A stretch of 43,970 nucleotides of DNA from a virus. The notes beneath the pieces were generated by a model. It had not been told where the DNA came from and did no database searches. It saw only the letters and a program-made list of their open reading frames with translations. Position numbers and translations under genes: made by a program. The DNA lies in the IMG/VR virus record IMGVR_UViG_3300029448_000064, positions 3,302 to 47,271 of that record, one strand, 5' to 3'. Shown piece by piece: positions 25,415 to 31,614 of this stretch. Position 1 is the stretch's first letter, and each line of letters opens with the position of its first letter.

Positions 25415-27450
25415 GTTCTTATTCCTCTCATTGCAACTTCCATCATTCTATCTTCCATAGACATGTCAGTAGTTGGTTCTTGTTCTTCTTCTTGTTCTTC
25501 TTCTTCACCTAGATAATCTTCCTCGTGAAAGTAGTTATTCAGAGACGCTCTTTCATCAAATGGCAATCTTTCATAGACTCTATCTGATAAACCATTACCA
25601 TCTTCAGTCATGCTCGATAAAGGGTCTGCTTGATTTGCTATGTATGTGTTAAGTTCTGAAACTTTACGTTCAGTTTTAACGTTATCATCACCAGTAACTT
25701 TGTCAATAAACTCTACAAATTCTACATATAATGTAGAAAGTTCTCTTGACTTACAGTTGTTAGCATCTAACCAATCAACTAAACTTATCATAGAATTTAA
25801 TATATATTCTTGACAAGTTGTTATGTATTGATCAGCTTTATCCATATCGCTATCTTCCATTTGATTTACACCGTTATGTTGCATCATAACATTTCTAAAC
25901 TCTAGTTCTCTTTCACCACTTTTAATATTATTAGCATGCTTTACTGTTTCATACGTAGGTAACCATTCGTATCTAGTAAAATCATAACCATAATATGATT
26001 CTCGTTCTGGAATATTGTCGTAATCATACGCATACCACAATACAGCACTATTGTATCTATCTCTTGAACTATAAGATACATCATCATAGTAACCAGACTT
26101 TTGACTTTCGTCTGTGTTTGAATCATCTAATGTAATAGCTATGTCGTAATCTACATTAATTTGATTTAAGTATCTAGCATACATCAAGTTAATTGGTAAG
26201 CCTACATCAGTAATAAATGTATCACTATAGCTATCATCTACACATAATATAGATTTATGTATTGATTGCAACGGTTGAGTAACACCTAATGTATATATTT
26301 GCCACGAATTTAACGCAGTAAATAGTCTCATAAAATCCAAACGAACAACAGATTCTACGATTTCATCATTAAGATTACCAAAACATATGTTATTACCACT
26401 GTTGAAACCATTACCATCTTCAGTCATGCTTGTCCAATAATTATTAAGACGTCCACCAGTTTGTGTTCGTAGACTTTCTTTACCTTGACTAAAGAATGGA
26501 TGATTGTATGTAATCTGATTATCATATTGATTTGATGTATTATATCCAGCCCATCTACCTTTCATTTTAAATGACGGCCAAGCTTGCACACCATACAAGT
26601 TTCTTTCTGATGATGTTACACGATAACGATCGTTACTTGCTATCATTTGTCCATCAAGATTCTTAATATCATGAGCAAACATTGCATCTACCATGTTAGC
26701 CATAGGTAATTCAAAGAATAAATAAATAGGTTCAGTAGGAATTTGTCCCACTATGTCACCTTCTTTATTCATTACTGTTATTGATGGCTTATTGTATTTA
26801 ACTTCCAAAGTAAACACAGAAGTTTTCCACTTAATAACTTCAACTTTTTCTGGCGTACCAGCTAAATATTCATCATCAGTTACTTCATTGAATGCTATAT
26901 AACTATCTAATTCTACATTACACATATCTGGAATAATTTTCTTAGCTGATTCCATTTTATCTTGTATAGTTTTCATTAACAGTTCATATCTATTTACACC
27001 TGTATCAAGCGTATCATCCATAGTAACCTTTCTTGAACGCAACTCTTTCATCTGATCTTCTATAGTTAATATCTTATCAATAAACTCTCGTCTAGTCCAT
27101 TTCATTCTTGCAGGCCTGTTTCTAAGTATAGCTTCCAACGTACCAGGTTTATCATATTGTAAGAACCTTGTTTGTAACGCTTTTAATATACTATCTTTGA
27201 ATCCACGCTTCCACCTATATGTTCTTGTAACACCTATCGGTTCTATTGGATCTAACACTGATCTGTTTCCATATATATATGTGCTTGTAATGTAGCTTCT
27301 ATTGATTCGGTCTAGCTCACGTAACAACTTCTTTTGTGGGCCCATAACTAAATGTTTACCTACTTCAGCCATATCTATACTGTAATCTTCAATTTCTTGA
27401 CGCATTTCTATTTCCTCTCTTTTGATTATTAATTTATCTAAATAATACAT
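25411..27450 (-). CDS. Large protein with E2-like signature, part of modifier cassette
   Basis: About 679 residues from ATG 27450. The frame is open to GTG 27498, and a further ATG at 27405 has the best ribosome site (AGAGGA), so the start is uncertain. The centre, numbered from 27450, has beta-rich sequence, then Tyr-Asn-His317-Pro318-Phe-Phe, a ~37-residue insertion, and Asp-Gly...Asn-Asn-Ile-Cys356-Phe-Gly-Asn followed by a helix (Leu-Asp-Phe-Met-Arg-Leu-Phe-Thr-Ala-Leu-Asn-Ser-Trp). That order (His-Pro, Asp-Gly, Ile-Cys-x-Gly, helix) is the E2/Prok-E2 core with Cys356 as possible thioester site. The insertion is longer than in classical E2s. Flanking regions are helical and charged; the C terminus is Glu-rich. 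The E2 call is inference; it could also be a cassette-specific target or scaffold. An octapeptide is repeated at its Cys motif and near its C terminus. Confidence 0.6.
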   Translation of the reverse strand: MYYLDKLIIKREEIEMRQEIEDYSIDMAEVGKHLVMGPQKKLLRELDRINRSYITSTYIYGNRSVLDPIEPIGVTRTYRWKRGFKDSILKALQTRFLQYDKPGTLEAILRNRPARMKWTRREFIDKILTIEDQMKELRSRKVTMDDTLDTGVNRYELLMKTIQDKMESAKKIIPDMCNVELDSYIAFNEVTDDEYLAGTPEKVEVIKWKTSVFTLEVKYNKPSITVMNKEGDIVGQIPTEPIYLFFELPMANMVDAMFAHDIKNLDGQMIASNDRYRVTSSERNLYGVQAWPSFKMKGRWAGYNTSNQYDNQITYNHPFFSQGKESLRTQTGGRLNNYWTSMTEDGNGFNSGNNICFGNLNDEIVESVVRLDFMRLFTALNSWQIYTLGVTQPLQSIHKSILCVDDSYSDTFITDVGLPINLMYARYLNQINVDYDIAITLDDSNTDESQKSGYYDDVSYSSRDRYNSAVLWYAYDYDNIPERESYYGYDFTRYEWLPTYETVKHANNIKSGERELEFRNVMMQHNGVNQMEDSDMDKADQYITTCQEYILNSMISLVDWLDANNCKSRELSTLYVEFVEFIDKVTGDDNVKTERKVSELNTYIANQADPLSSMTEDGNGLSDRVYERLPFDERASLNNYFHEEDYLGEEEEQEEEQEPTTDMSMEDRMMEVAMRGIRT
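25589..26430 (-). repeat. 26-bp perfect direct repeat within the E2-like gene
   Basis: The 26 bases at 25589-25614 recur exactly at 26405-26430, and both copies are read in the same frame as Ser-Met-Thr-Glu-Asp-Gly-Asn-Gly. The distance, 816 bases, is a multiple of three. One copy immediately precedes the proposed catalytic Cys; the other is about 65 residues from the C terminus. Confidence 0.9.
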
Positions 27451-27513
27451 ATGTTTCTCTCTTCTTAATGTATGAAGGGCAGCAACTAATGTTACCACCC
27501 TCCATGTTATCTA

Positions 27514-27786
27514 CTACCTAGCGTCTCCACCAGTTTTATCGTTGCTCATGAAGGCAACCCAAACTAAAGTGTCTTCACTATTGTTCGGTGCTAAGTCAGC
27601 ATTTCTGTTGACATTACGCAAGTTCATAGTGATTGAACTATTAGCTGGTACATCTACACCACAATCTGTAGATAAATAATTAATAAATTGCTCTATTGTG
27701 GTAACATGAGCTGGTACATTGGTATCTGTTACCCATTGTCCGTCACCCACATTGTATTTTACGCCTGTTATTGTACTCTCTGACAT
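27514..27786 (-). CDS. Ubiquitin-like (beta-grasp) protein ending in Gly-Gly-Asp-Ala-Arg
   Basis: A 90-residue protein (ATG 27786 chosen for the AGAGG site six bases before it; a longer frame starts at 27807). The order of elements fits a ThiS/MoaD/ubiquitin-type beta-grasp fold: a beta hairpin (about 5-24), a helix (Thr-Ile-Glu-Gln-Phe-Ile-Asn-Tyr-Leu, 29-38), a strand (Ile-Thr-Met-Asn-Leu-Arg-Asn-Val), and a last strand after Glu-Asp (Thr-Leu-Val-Trp-Val-Ala-Phe), leading to Gly86-Gly87. The Gly-Gly is followed by Asp-Ala-Arg, a short tail that would need removal before E1 activation, a job suited to the adjacent JAMM peptidase. It is the first gene of the cassette. The fold is inferred from pattern; the Gly-Gly tail and neighbours are direct observations. 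Confidence 0.65.
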   Translation of the reverse strand: MSESTITGVKYNVGDGQWVTDTNVPAHVTTIEQFINYLSTDCGVDVPANSSITMNLRNVNRNADLAPNNSEDTLVWVAFMSNDKTGGDAR

Positions 27787-27787
27787 G

Positions 27788-28222
27788 TCATGCCTCTTTC
27801 TTTTCATTTAAACTATCTTGACGTTCAATCTCTGCTAAACATAAGTTATACAAAGCGTAACACAAGTTAGTTATTGATCTATTAATGTATATATTGTATA
27901 GTTCATCTTCACTTCTAATAGCTTTTATTCTTTCAGCTATTGTATAAACTAAACCATCTATACATTCTTCTATTCCTTCCTTTAGATTATCTCTATCGAC
28001 TTTGAGACATTCTTCTGCAAGTATTGGAACTTGTGTGCCATAATCTATAGCACCTTTGTCCAATCTTTTTTGTATCATATACATCATATTGTCTGTGATA
28101 CAAGTCTTTTCGTGTATTGTTAAGTTATTCTCAGACATTAATTGCTCTGACGCAAAGCTTAAACAATCATAAAATTGCGTAATGATTAATTCGTTATTAG
28201 TTAAACCCATACCTATAGCCAT
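27788..28222 (-). CDS. MazG-like all-alpha NTP pyrophosphatase-type protein (tentative)
   Basis: A 144-residue, all-helical protein. The segment Asp-Lys-Gly-Ala-Ile-Asp-Tyr-Gly (about 55-62), then Glu-Gly-Ile-Glu-Glu-Cys-Ile-Asp-Gly-Leu-Val-Tyr (about 84-95) resembles the Lys-Gly-x-x-Tyr-Gly and Glu-x-x-Glu/Asp...Asp metal-binding helices of phage MazG-like dNTP pyrophosphatases. The match is incomplete, so the catalytic function is uncertain. Such enzymes adjust nucleotide or alarmone pools. It precedes the ubiquitin-like gene, ends two bases before its start, and overlaps the upstream gene by one base. Confidence 0.45.
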   Translation of the reverse strand: MAIGMGLTNNELIITQFYDCLSFASEQLMSENNLTIHEKTCITDNMMYMIQKRLDKGAIDYGTQVPILAEECLKVDRDNLKEGIEECIDGLVYTIAERIKAIRSEDELYNIYINRSITNLCYALYNLCLAEIERQDSLNEKKEA

Positions 28223-28407
28223 TACGATTTCCTATACCTATCGAGCCAACCAGGTTTGTATGTGCTTGACCCTTTATTTCTACCTTGACTGGTTCCGTTG
28301 AACCAAGCCCAACCATTGCCATTCATTTTATACATATAATAATGCAGCAATCTGCGTTTGTTCTCATATGGAAAATGTCCTGACGGATACTTCTTTATCT
28401 TACTCAT
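28222..28407 (-). CDS. Small basic aromatic-rich protein, unknown
   Basis: A 61-residue protein with a strong AAGGAGG site, overlapping neighbours at both ends. It is rich in Tyr, Trp, Lys, Arg and Gly (Gly-Asn-Gly-Trp-Ala-Trp-Phe-Asn-Gly). Small, basic and early, it resembles host-takeover proteins in style, but nothing diagnostic is seen. Confidence 0.6.
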   Translation of the reverse strand: MSKIKKYPSGHFPYENKRRLLHYYMYKMNGNGWAWFNGTSQGRNKGSSTYKPGWLDRYRKS

Positions 28408-28792
28408 TGATGGCCTCCTTGACTCTCAATTTAACATGAATATACTTTCTTTTAAACGACAAGAAACATTCGTATGGTATTGATTGTCTCTCGTATTGTA
28501 TAGCTTTCCTAAATAAATCTACATCTATCCTCATATTTGGCCAGATAAAATTTAAATCAGGGTTATCATAGCCATCAGCAGTTCTTTCCATGGCCTCTTG
28601 CATTGAAGCACGAGTTGCTAAGTTACACCATATACTATTATGATGATGTTTCTCCCATTGCATATTAACTTGCATAATATTATCTATGTCAATCACATCG
28701 TCTTCGACTAGTGTAAACAAATCTTTTAACGATGTGTTGAACTGCATGTCCTCTTGCTCACAATTAATATACAACAACTCTGCTGCAGTCAT
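28400..28792 (-). CDS. Early protein of unknown function
   Basis: A 130-residue soluble protein, helical, with an acidic N-terminal half and a basic C-terminal end (Phe-Lys-Arg-Lys-Tyr-Ile-His-Val-Lys-Leu-Arg-Val-Lys). It contains a His triplet (Lys-His-His-His-Asn) with no recognised motif. AAAGGTGAG precedes the ATG. It overlaps both neighbouring genes by a few bases, so it belongs to the same transcript. Confidence 0.6.
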   Translation of the reverse strand: MTAAELLYINCEQEDMQFNTSLKDLFTLVEDDVIDIDNIMQVNMQWEKHHHNSIWCNLATRASMQEAMERTADGYDNPDLNFIWPNMRIDVDLFRKAIQYERQSIPYECFLSFKRKYIHVKLRVKEAINE

Positions 28793-29031
28793 GACTCACC
28801 TTTCTTTACCAAAGGCAAGCCTAAATAAACTGGTTTGTTGTTACTGTCTAGCACTTCCATTGGTGTATTGCTACCCAACTTCAGTCCTATATTAGGATAC
28901 TTTAACAGGTTATCCTTACTACCCTGAACTATCATAACATGATAGCCTTTGTTGTTACGTGTTAGTTTTAACTCTGCTTTTGTTAGGTTAAACTGTTCAC
29001 ATAGTTCTTTGTTTGACGGCATTGTAATCAT
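28789..29031 (-). CDS. Small early protein, unknown
   Basis: An 80-residue protein preceded by AAGGAGAG. The start (Pro-Ser-Asn-Lys-Glu-Leu-Cys-Glu-Gln-Phe-Asn-Leu-Thr-Lys-Ala-Glu-Leu) reads like a helix-turn-helix segment and the remainder is beta-like (Tyr-His-Val-Met-Ile-Val-Gln-Gly). It might bind nucleic acid; that is a weak inference. Confidence 0.55.
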   Translation of the reverse strand: MITMPSNKELCEQFNLTKAELKLTRNNKGYHVMIVQGSKDNLLKYPNIGLKLGSNTPMEVLDSNNKPVYLGLPLVKKGES

Positions 29032-29062
29032 AATATCTCTCCTTATTATATTGAATTGTGAT

Positions 29063-29107
29063 AGTAGGTTAGTTAATCATATATGAAACCTTTGCGGCTA
29101 ACCTACT
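29063..29107. promoter_or_regulatory. 10-bp perfect inverted repeat in a 90-bp leader gap
   Basis: AGTAGGTTAG at 29063-29072 pairs exactly with CTAACCTACT at 29098-29107, with a 25-base loop. It lies in the 90-base gap before the 80-residue gene of the leftward unit, the largest gap in this part. A transcript hairpin (attenuator, processing site) or an operator are both possible. Confidence 0.4.
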
Positions 29108-29121
29108 CTCAGCCACCGAAA

Positions 29122-29340
29122 CTATTTGTGAAGCTGACTAGCATCAAGCACTGCGTCTTGTATGTAGTCTTCTTGCTCTTGATCTAACTGTTTATTGATT
29201 AGTTTCTTGATGGACTTTTTGTCGACTGCTCTGTCTTTATATATAGGTGTCCAGACACCCTTAATCTCAGTCTTTATGATGTCTGGAACCTTATCTCTTT
29301 TAGGCAATACTTTCACCGTTATAATGCCCAGCAATAGCAT
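29122..29340 (-). CDS. Small soluble early protein, unknown
   Basis: A 72-residue protein overlapping the membrane protein gene upstream by 41 bases. The start is uncertain: ATG 29340 has no clear ribosome site and a GTG at 29316 would also work. Basic N-terminal half, then an acidic, Gln-rich helix (Lys-Gln-Leu-Asp-Gln-Glu-Gln-Glu-Asp). The pair of overlapping genes (membrane protein plus small soluble protein) recalls spanin pairs, but this one shows no lipobox or signal. Confidence 0.5.
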   Translation of the reverse strand: MLLLGIITVKVLPKRDKVPDIIKTEIKGVWTPIYKDRAVDKKSIKKLINKQLDQEQEDYIQDAVLDASQLHK

Positions 29341-29542
29341 CTAGTTGACGAACAACTTCGTCTCTATCTTGTATTGACTGTTGCTTATTTAGTTCTTGTA
29401 ATAACCTATTGATTTCCACTTCTTGCTTGTAGTTTTGATTGACTACCTTGCGATACTCTACTATGATGTTGTGAACATTCATAAGTATTATTACTAACAA
29501 CATTAGTGTCATTAGTAACAATACATAGTTAACATATTCCAT
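29300..29542 (-). CDS. Small membrane protein with cytoplasmic coiled coil
   Basis: An 80-residue protein with one hydrophobic segment (about residues 4-23, Leu/Met/Val-rich) followed by a Gln/Glu/Arg-rich coiled coil. AGGAG precedes the ATG. This is the architecture of an i-spanin or a small membrane effector. It lies early in the leftward unit, which is unusual for a lysis gene, so a superinfection or host-envelope role is also possible. Confidence 0.6.
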   Translation of the reverse strand: MEYVNYVLLLMTLMLLVIILMNVHNIIVEYRKVVNQNYKQEVEINRLLQELNKQQSIQDRDEVVRQLDAIAGHYNGESIA

Positions 29543-29569
29543 GTTTACTCCTATATTGATCGGTTAATA

Positions 29570-29746
29570 TTACGGCTTAATCAAGCGTCTGATTGCTTTG
29601 ATTGTGCCAAGCTTGCGATACTCTACAAGTTCTTTGTAGGTAGCTTTGCTTATTTTGTTAGCAATGCGTTCATCTAAAGACATTCTGTTATAATCAGTAA
29701 ACTTTAGTGTCAGTTGATGAATGATTGCTTGTTTTGATAGAACCAT
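29570..29746 (-). CDS. Small basic early protein, unknown
   Basis: A 58-residue frame with a perfect AGGAGG five bases before its ATG. It is Lys/Ile-rich and helical: Leu-Ser-Lys-Gln-Ala-Ile-Ile-His-Gln-Leu near the start, Lys-Leu-Gly-Thr-Ile-Lys-Ala-Ile-Arg-Arg-Leu-Ile-Lys-Pro at the end. Size, charge and helix arrangement would suit a small DNA-binding protein. It is the second gene after the leftward promoter region. Confidence 0.6.
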   Translation of the reverse strand: MVLSKQAIIHQLTLKFTDYNRMSLDERIANKISKATYKELVEYRKLGTIKAIRRLIKP

Positions 29747-29810
29747 ACATTCCTCCTATTGTAGGGTATTTAGTAAAGTAAAGGGACAATTAAGTCCCTC
29801 TACAAACATA

Positions 29811-30143
29811 TTAGGCAATTTCAGCAGGCTTAATAACCACTGAGCCATTACCTCTAACAGCATAACGACTGATACCAACAGGCACTTTAGCATTAGGACT
29901 GGTGACTTTCTTACCAATCGCTGCACCACTTGCCAATACAGACATTATAACAGTTAACTCAGCCTCACTCGCATTCTCAATATCAGAAGACAAGTTAATA
30001 AAGTCGTTACCTTTAACAGTTCCAACATTTATCTTAGTAGTATTAACACCACTAATATCACAACTGACAATAAAACATTCATTCATAAATTCCATAATCA
30101 TACTCACATTCATTCGGTTAGTTATATTATTCACATTATTCAA
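29811..30143 (-). CDS. First gene of the leftward unit, unknown
   Basis: A soluble protein of 110 residues from TTG 30143, or 100 residues from ATG 30113. The shorter form is attractive because a TAATAT box at 30124-30129 would start a transcript just before ATG 30113. The C-terminal half (Ala-Ser-Gly-Ala-Ala-Ile-Gly-Lys-Lys-Val...Pro-Val-Gly-Ile-Ser-Arg-Tyr-Ala-Val) is beta-like. As the most promoter-proximal early gene it should be made first and strongly, as host-shutoff or anti-defence genes often are. No family is recognised. Confidence 0.6.
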   Translation of the reverse strand: MNNVNNITNRMNVSMIMEFMNECFIVSCDISGVNTTKINVGTVKGNDFINLSSDIENASEAELTVIMSVLASGAAIGKKVTSPNAKVPVGISRYAVRGNGSVVIKPAEIA

Positions 30144-30247
30144 CCAAATACAATAATAATGCTAAATCATAGGCAGGGGTACATTCTATATATACCACGT
30201 GCATACATTCTAGTTGCATTTTTAAAAAATGGGCCTTATATTAGATT
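30144..30247. promoter_or_regulatory. Divergent early/late control region
   Basis: A 104-base gap from which both transcription units diverge. Rightward: TTGCAT 30214-30219, 17-base spacer, TATATT 30237-30242. Leftward: TTGTAT upstream of TAATAT (30124-30129 on the reverse strand, 18-base spacer). The gap also has a 9-base direct repeat TACATTCTA (30180-30188 and 30204-30212) flanking a CACGTG palindrome (30196-30201), a plausible regulator-binding site. Both putative promoters would give very short or no leaders. Confidence 0.5.
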
Positions 30248-30469
30248 ATGGGAACAATGAAAATACCTAAGAAAATGTTATTCCAGATGGTTATGGAAGG
30301 AAAGATTGAAAAATTTGATAAAAATTCTGGAGAATGGGCTGATGTTACCTTTGAGCCAGGCAATGAGGAACATATTAAGATCAAGACTCAACACTACGCT
30401 CAGGCTGAAATTGATTTTGTGCATGAAACATTAGAGTTGGGAATGAAAATTTGTAGAGAAATAAATTAA
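30248..30469 (+). CDS. Small acidic protein, possible regulator
   Basis: First rightward gene, 73 residues from ATG 30248 or 70 from ATG 30257 (Met-Lys-Ile-Pro-Lys-Lys-Met). A TATATT box ends five bases before the first ATG, so the message may be almost leaderless. Acidic overall, with a mixed beta/helical pattern and no known motif. It is followed by a promoter with twin dyads, so it could encode the factor binding there; that link is a guess. Confidence 0.6.
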   Translation: MGTMKIPKKMLFQMVMEGKIEKFDKNSGEWADVTFEPGNEEHIKIKTQHYAQAEIDFVHETLELGMKICREIN

Positions 30470-30471
30470 TG

Positions 30472-30500
30472 TTAAGACATAGTAATACTTATAGTATAAT
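30472..30500 (+). promoter_or_regulatory. Sigma70-like promoter for the structural gene unit
   Basis: TTAAGA at 30472-30477, a 17-base spacer, and a perfect TATAAT at 30495-30500, in the 96-base gap before the terminase region. The dyad ATACT-TAT-AGTAT lies across the spacer and the first bases of the -10 box, so a bound repressor would block the promoter. Confidence 0.6.
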
Positions 30501-30535
30501 ACGCACATAAGGTGCTAAGTAATACTTACAGTATA
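30481..30535. repeat. Tandem 18-bp operator-like repeats with internal dyad
   Basis: Eighteen bases at 30481-30498 recur at 30518-30535 with one mismatch, 37 bases apart. Each copy holds the symmetrical core ATACT-N3-AGTAT. The distance, about 3.5 helical turns, and overlap with the promoter point to a paired operator. Confidence 0.65.
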
Positions 30536-30565
30536 CTAGTAAAAAAAGAGGATGTCAAGTAAAAT

Positions 30566-30781
30566 ATGAAGAAAAAGAAAAATAAACCTACACTTAAGGA
30601 CCTTAGTCGTGCTTTAGGTGGAGCCATGATGCAGATAGAACAATTAAAGTCTCATGTTTTCAATGGAGACAAAGCATTAGACGAATACATTAAGATGAAA
30701 GGCGACAAAGAAGATTTTATAAAATTTTTAGAAAAAAATTATAAAGATGATACGGATAAAGAGAAAGCTGAAGATAAATAA
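30566..30781 (+). CDS. Small helical charged protein upstream of terminase, unknown
   Basis: A 71-residue Lys/Asp/Glu-rich helical protein with a long leader after the twin-dyad promoter. AGAGGA lies some 14 bases upstream of the ATG, a wide spacing. It overlaps the next gene by 35 bases. It could be a packaging accessory or small-terminase-like DNA-binding protein, but no motif is visible. Confidence 0.55.
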   Translation: MKKKKNKPTLKDLSRALGGAMMQIEQLKSHVFNGDKALDEYIKMKGDKEDFIKFLEKNYKDDTDKEKAEDK

Positions 30782-31538
30782 CTTTGAAGATACCGAGTAT
30801 ACAGTCTACACACGTAAAGAATTTGATAGCTTGGATAAAACATTCAAGCATTGGTCTAAGTGTAATAGTGGTGATTGGGGAATTTCTGATGATGGTTATG
30901 TGGCTGAGTGTCTTCAGCGTAACATTTATGGTACAAGCATTGAAATGGTGTTCCCATATGGTAGGCAATGGGCTAAGAGAACTGCGAAGTTAGAGTTTGA
31001 ACCACACTATTACAGCAAAAACTACAGTAATGTGTCTACTAAAAGCTATTCAGAGCTAGAAGCTAGCAAAGATAGGGCTGATTTGGCTATAGATGCGTTC
31101 TTAGCCTACAAAACTGCAGGTAAAAAGCCTGATATGGACAAAATAGGTAAGATATACAGACCAGATCAGAATAATCCTGCAATAGCAGTAAAGAAATTAT
31201 TTAAAACTAAAGAGGTAAAGAAGATTATGGCAGATAAACTAAAGGATATACTACTGGATAGGGAGATAGACGAAGGTTTCGTACTTGACGTTATTAAAGA
31301 CGCAATAGATACAGCTAAGGTTAAGGAAGATCCAGCTAATATGATAAGAGCTGCTAAAGAATTGTCTGTATTTTTAGATATGGCTCCTAAACAAAAACAA
31401 GTTACAGAGTCTATAGAGATGGATATGTCTCATCAAATAGCAGATACGTATAAGAAACAGACTAAGAAATTAAAAGCAACTAAGATAAGTGAGATAGATG
31501 ATGGCAAAGAAGATAGTAATTATCAAGTCGAAGAGTAA
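30747..31538 (+). CDS. Probable small terminase subunit
   Basis: A 263-residue basic protein directly upstream of the large terminase. The middle (Asp-Arg-Ala-Asp-Leu-Ala-Ile-Asp-Ala-Phe...Asn-Pro-Ala-Ile-Ala-Val-Lys-Lys-Leu-Phe-Lys-Thr-Lys-Glu-Val) reads like repeated helical DNA-recognition segments with a helix-turn-helix feel, and the rest is helical with a Lys-rich end. Small terminases recognise phage DNA and feed it to the motor. The assignment leans on position. The start overlaps the previous gene and lacks a good ribosome site. Confidence 0.6.
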   Translation: MIRIKRKLKINNFEDTEYTVYTRKEFDSLDKTFKHWSKCNSGDWGISDDGYVAECLQRNIYGTSIEMVFPYGRQWAKRTAKLEFEPHYYSKNYSNVSTKSYSELEASKDRADLAIDAFLAYKTAGKKPDMDKIGKIYRPDQNNPAIAVKKLFKTKEVKKIMADKLKDILLDREIDEGFVLDVIKDAIDTAKVKEDPANMIRAAKELSVFLDMAPKQKQVTESIEMDMSHQIADTYKKQTKKLKATKISEIDDGKEDSNYQVEE

Positions 31539-31614
31539 AGACGATCTAGAGCTATTCTATGCTGTATTAAAAGAAGTAGCTAGGGATATGAAGGTGTCAG
31601 TCAATAATGGATGA
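31501..31614 (+). CDS. Tiny overlapping frame between terminase genes
   Basis: A 37-residue frame beginning inside the end of the small terminase gene and ending eight bases into the large one. It is protein-like (Met-Ala-Lys-Lys-Ile-Val-Ile-Ile-Lys-Ser-Lys-Ser) and bridges an otherwise 68-base gap, so it may be real or serve for translational coupling. Confidence 0.4.
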   Translation: MAKKIVIIKSKSKDDLELFYAVLKEVARDMKVSVNNG

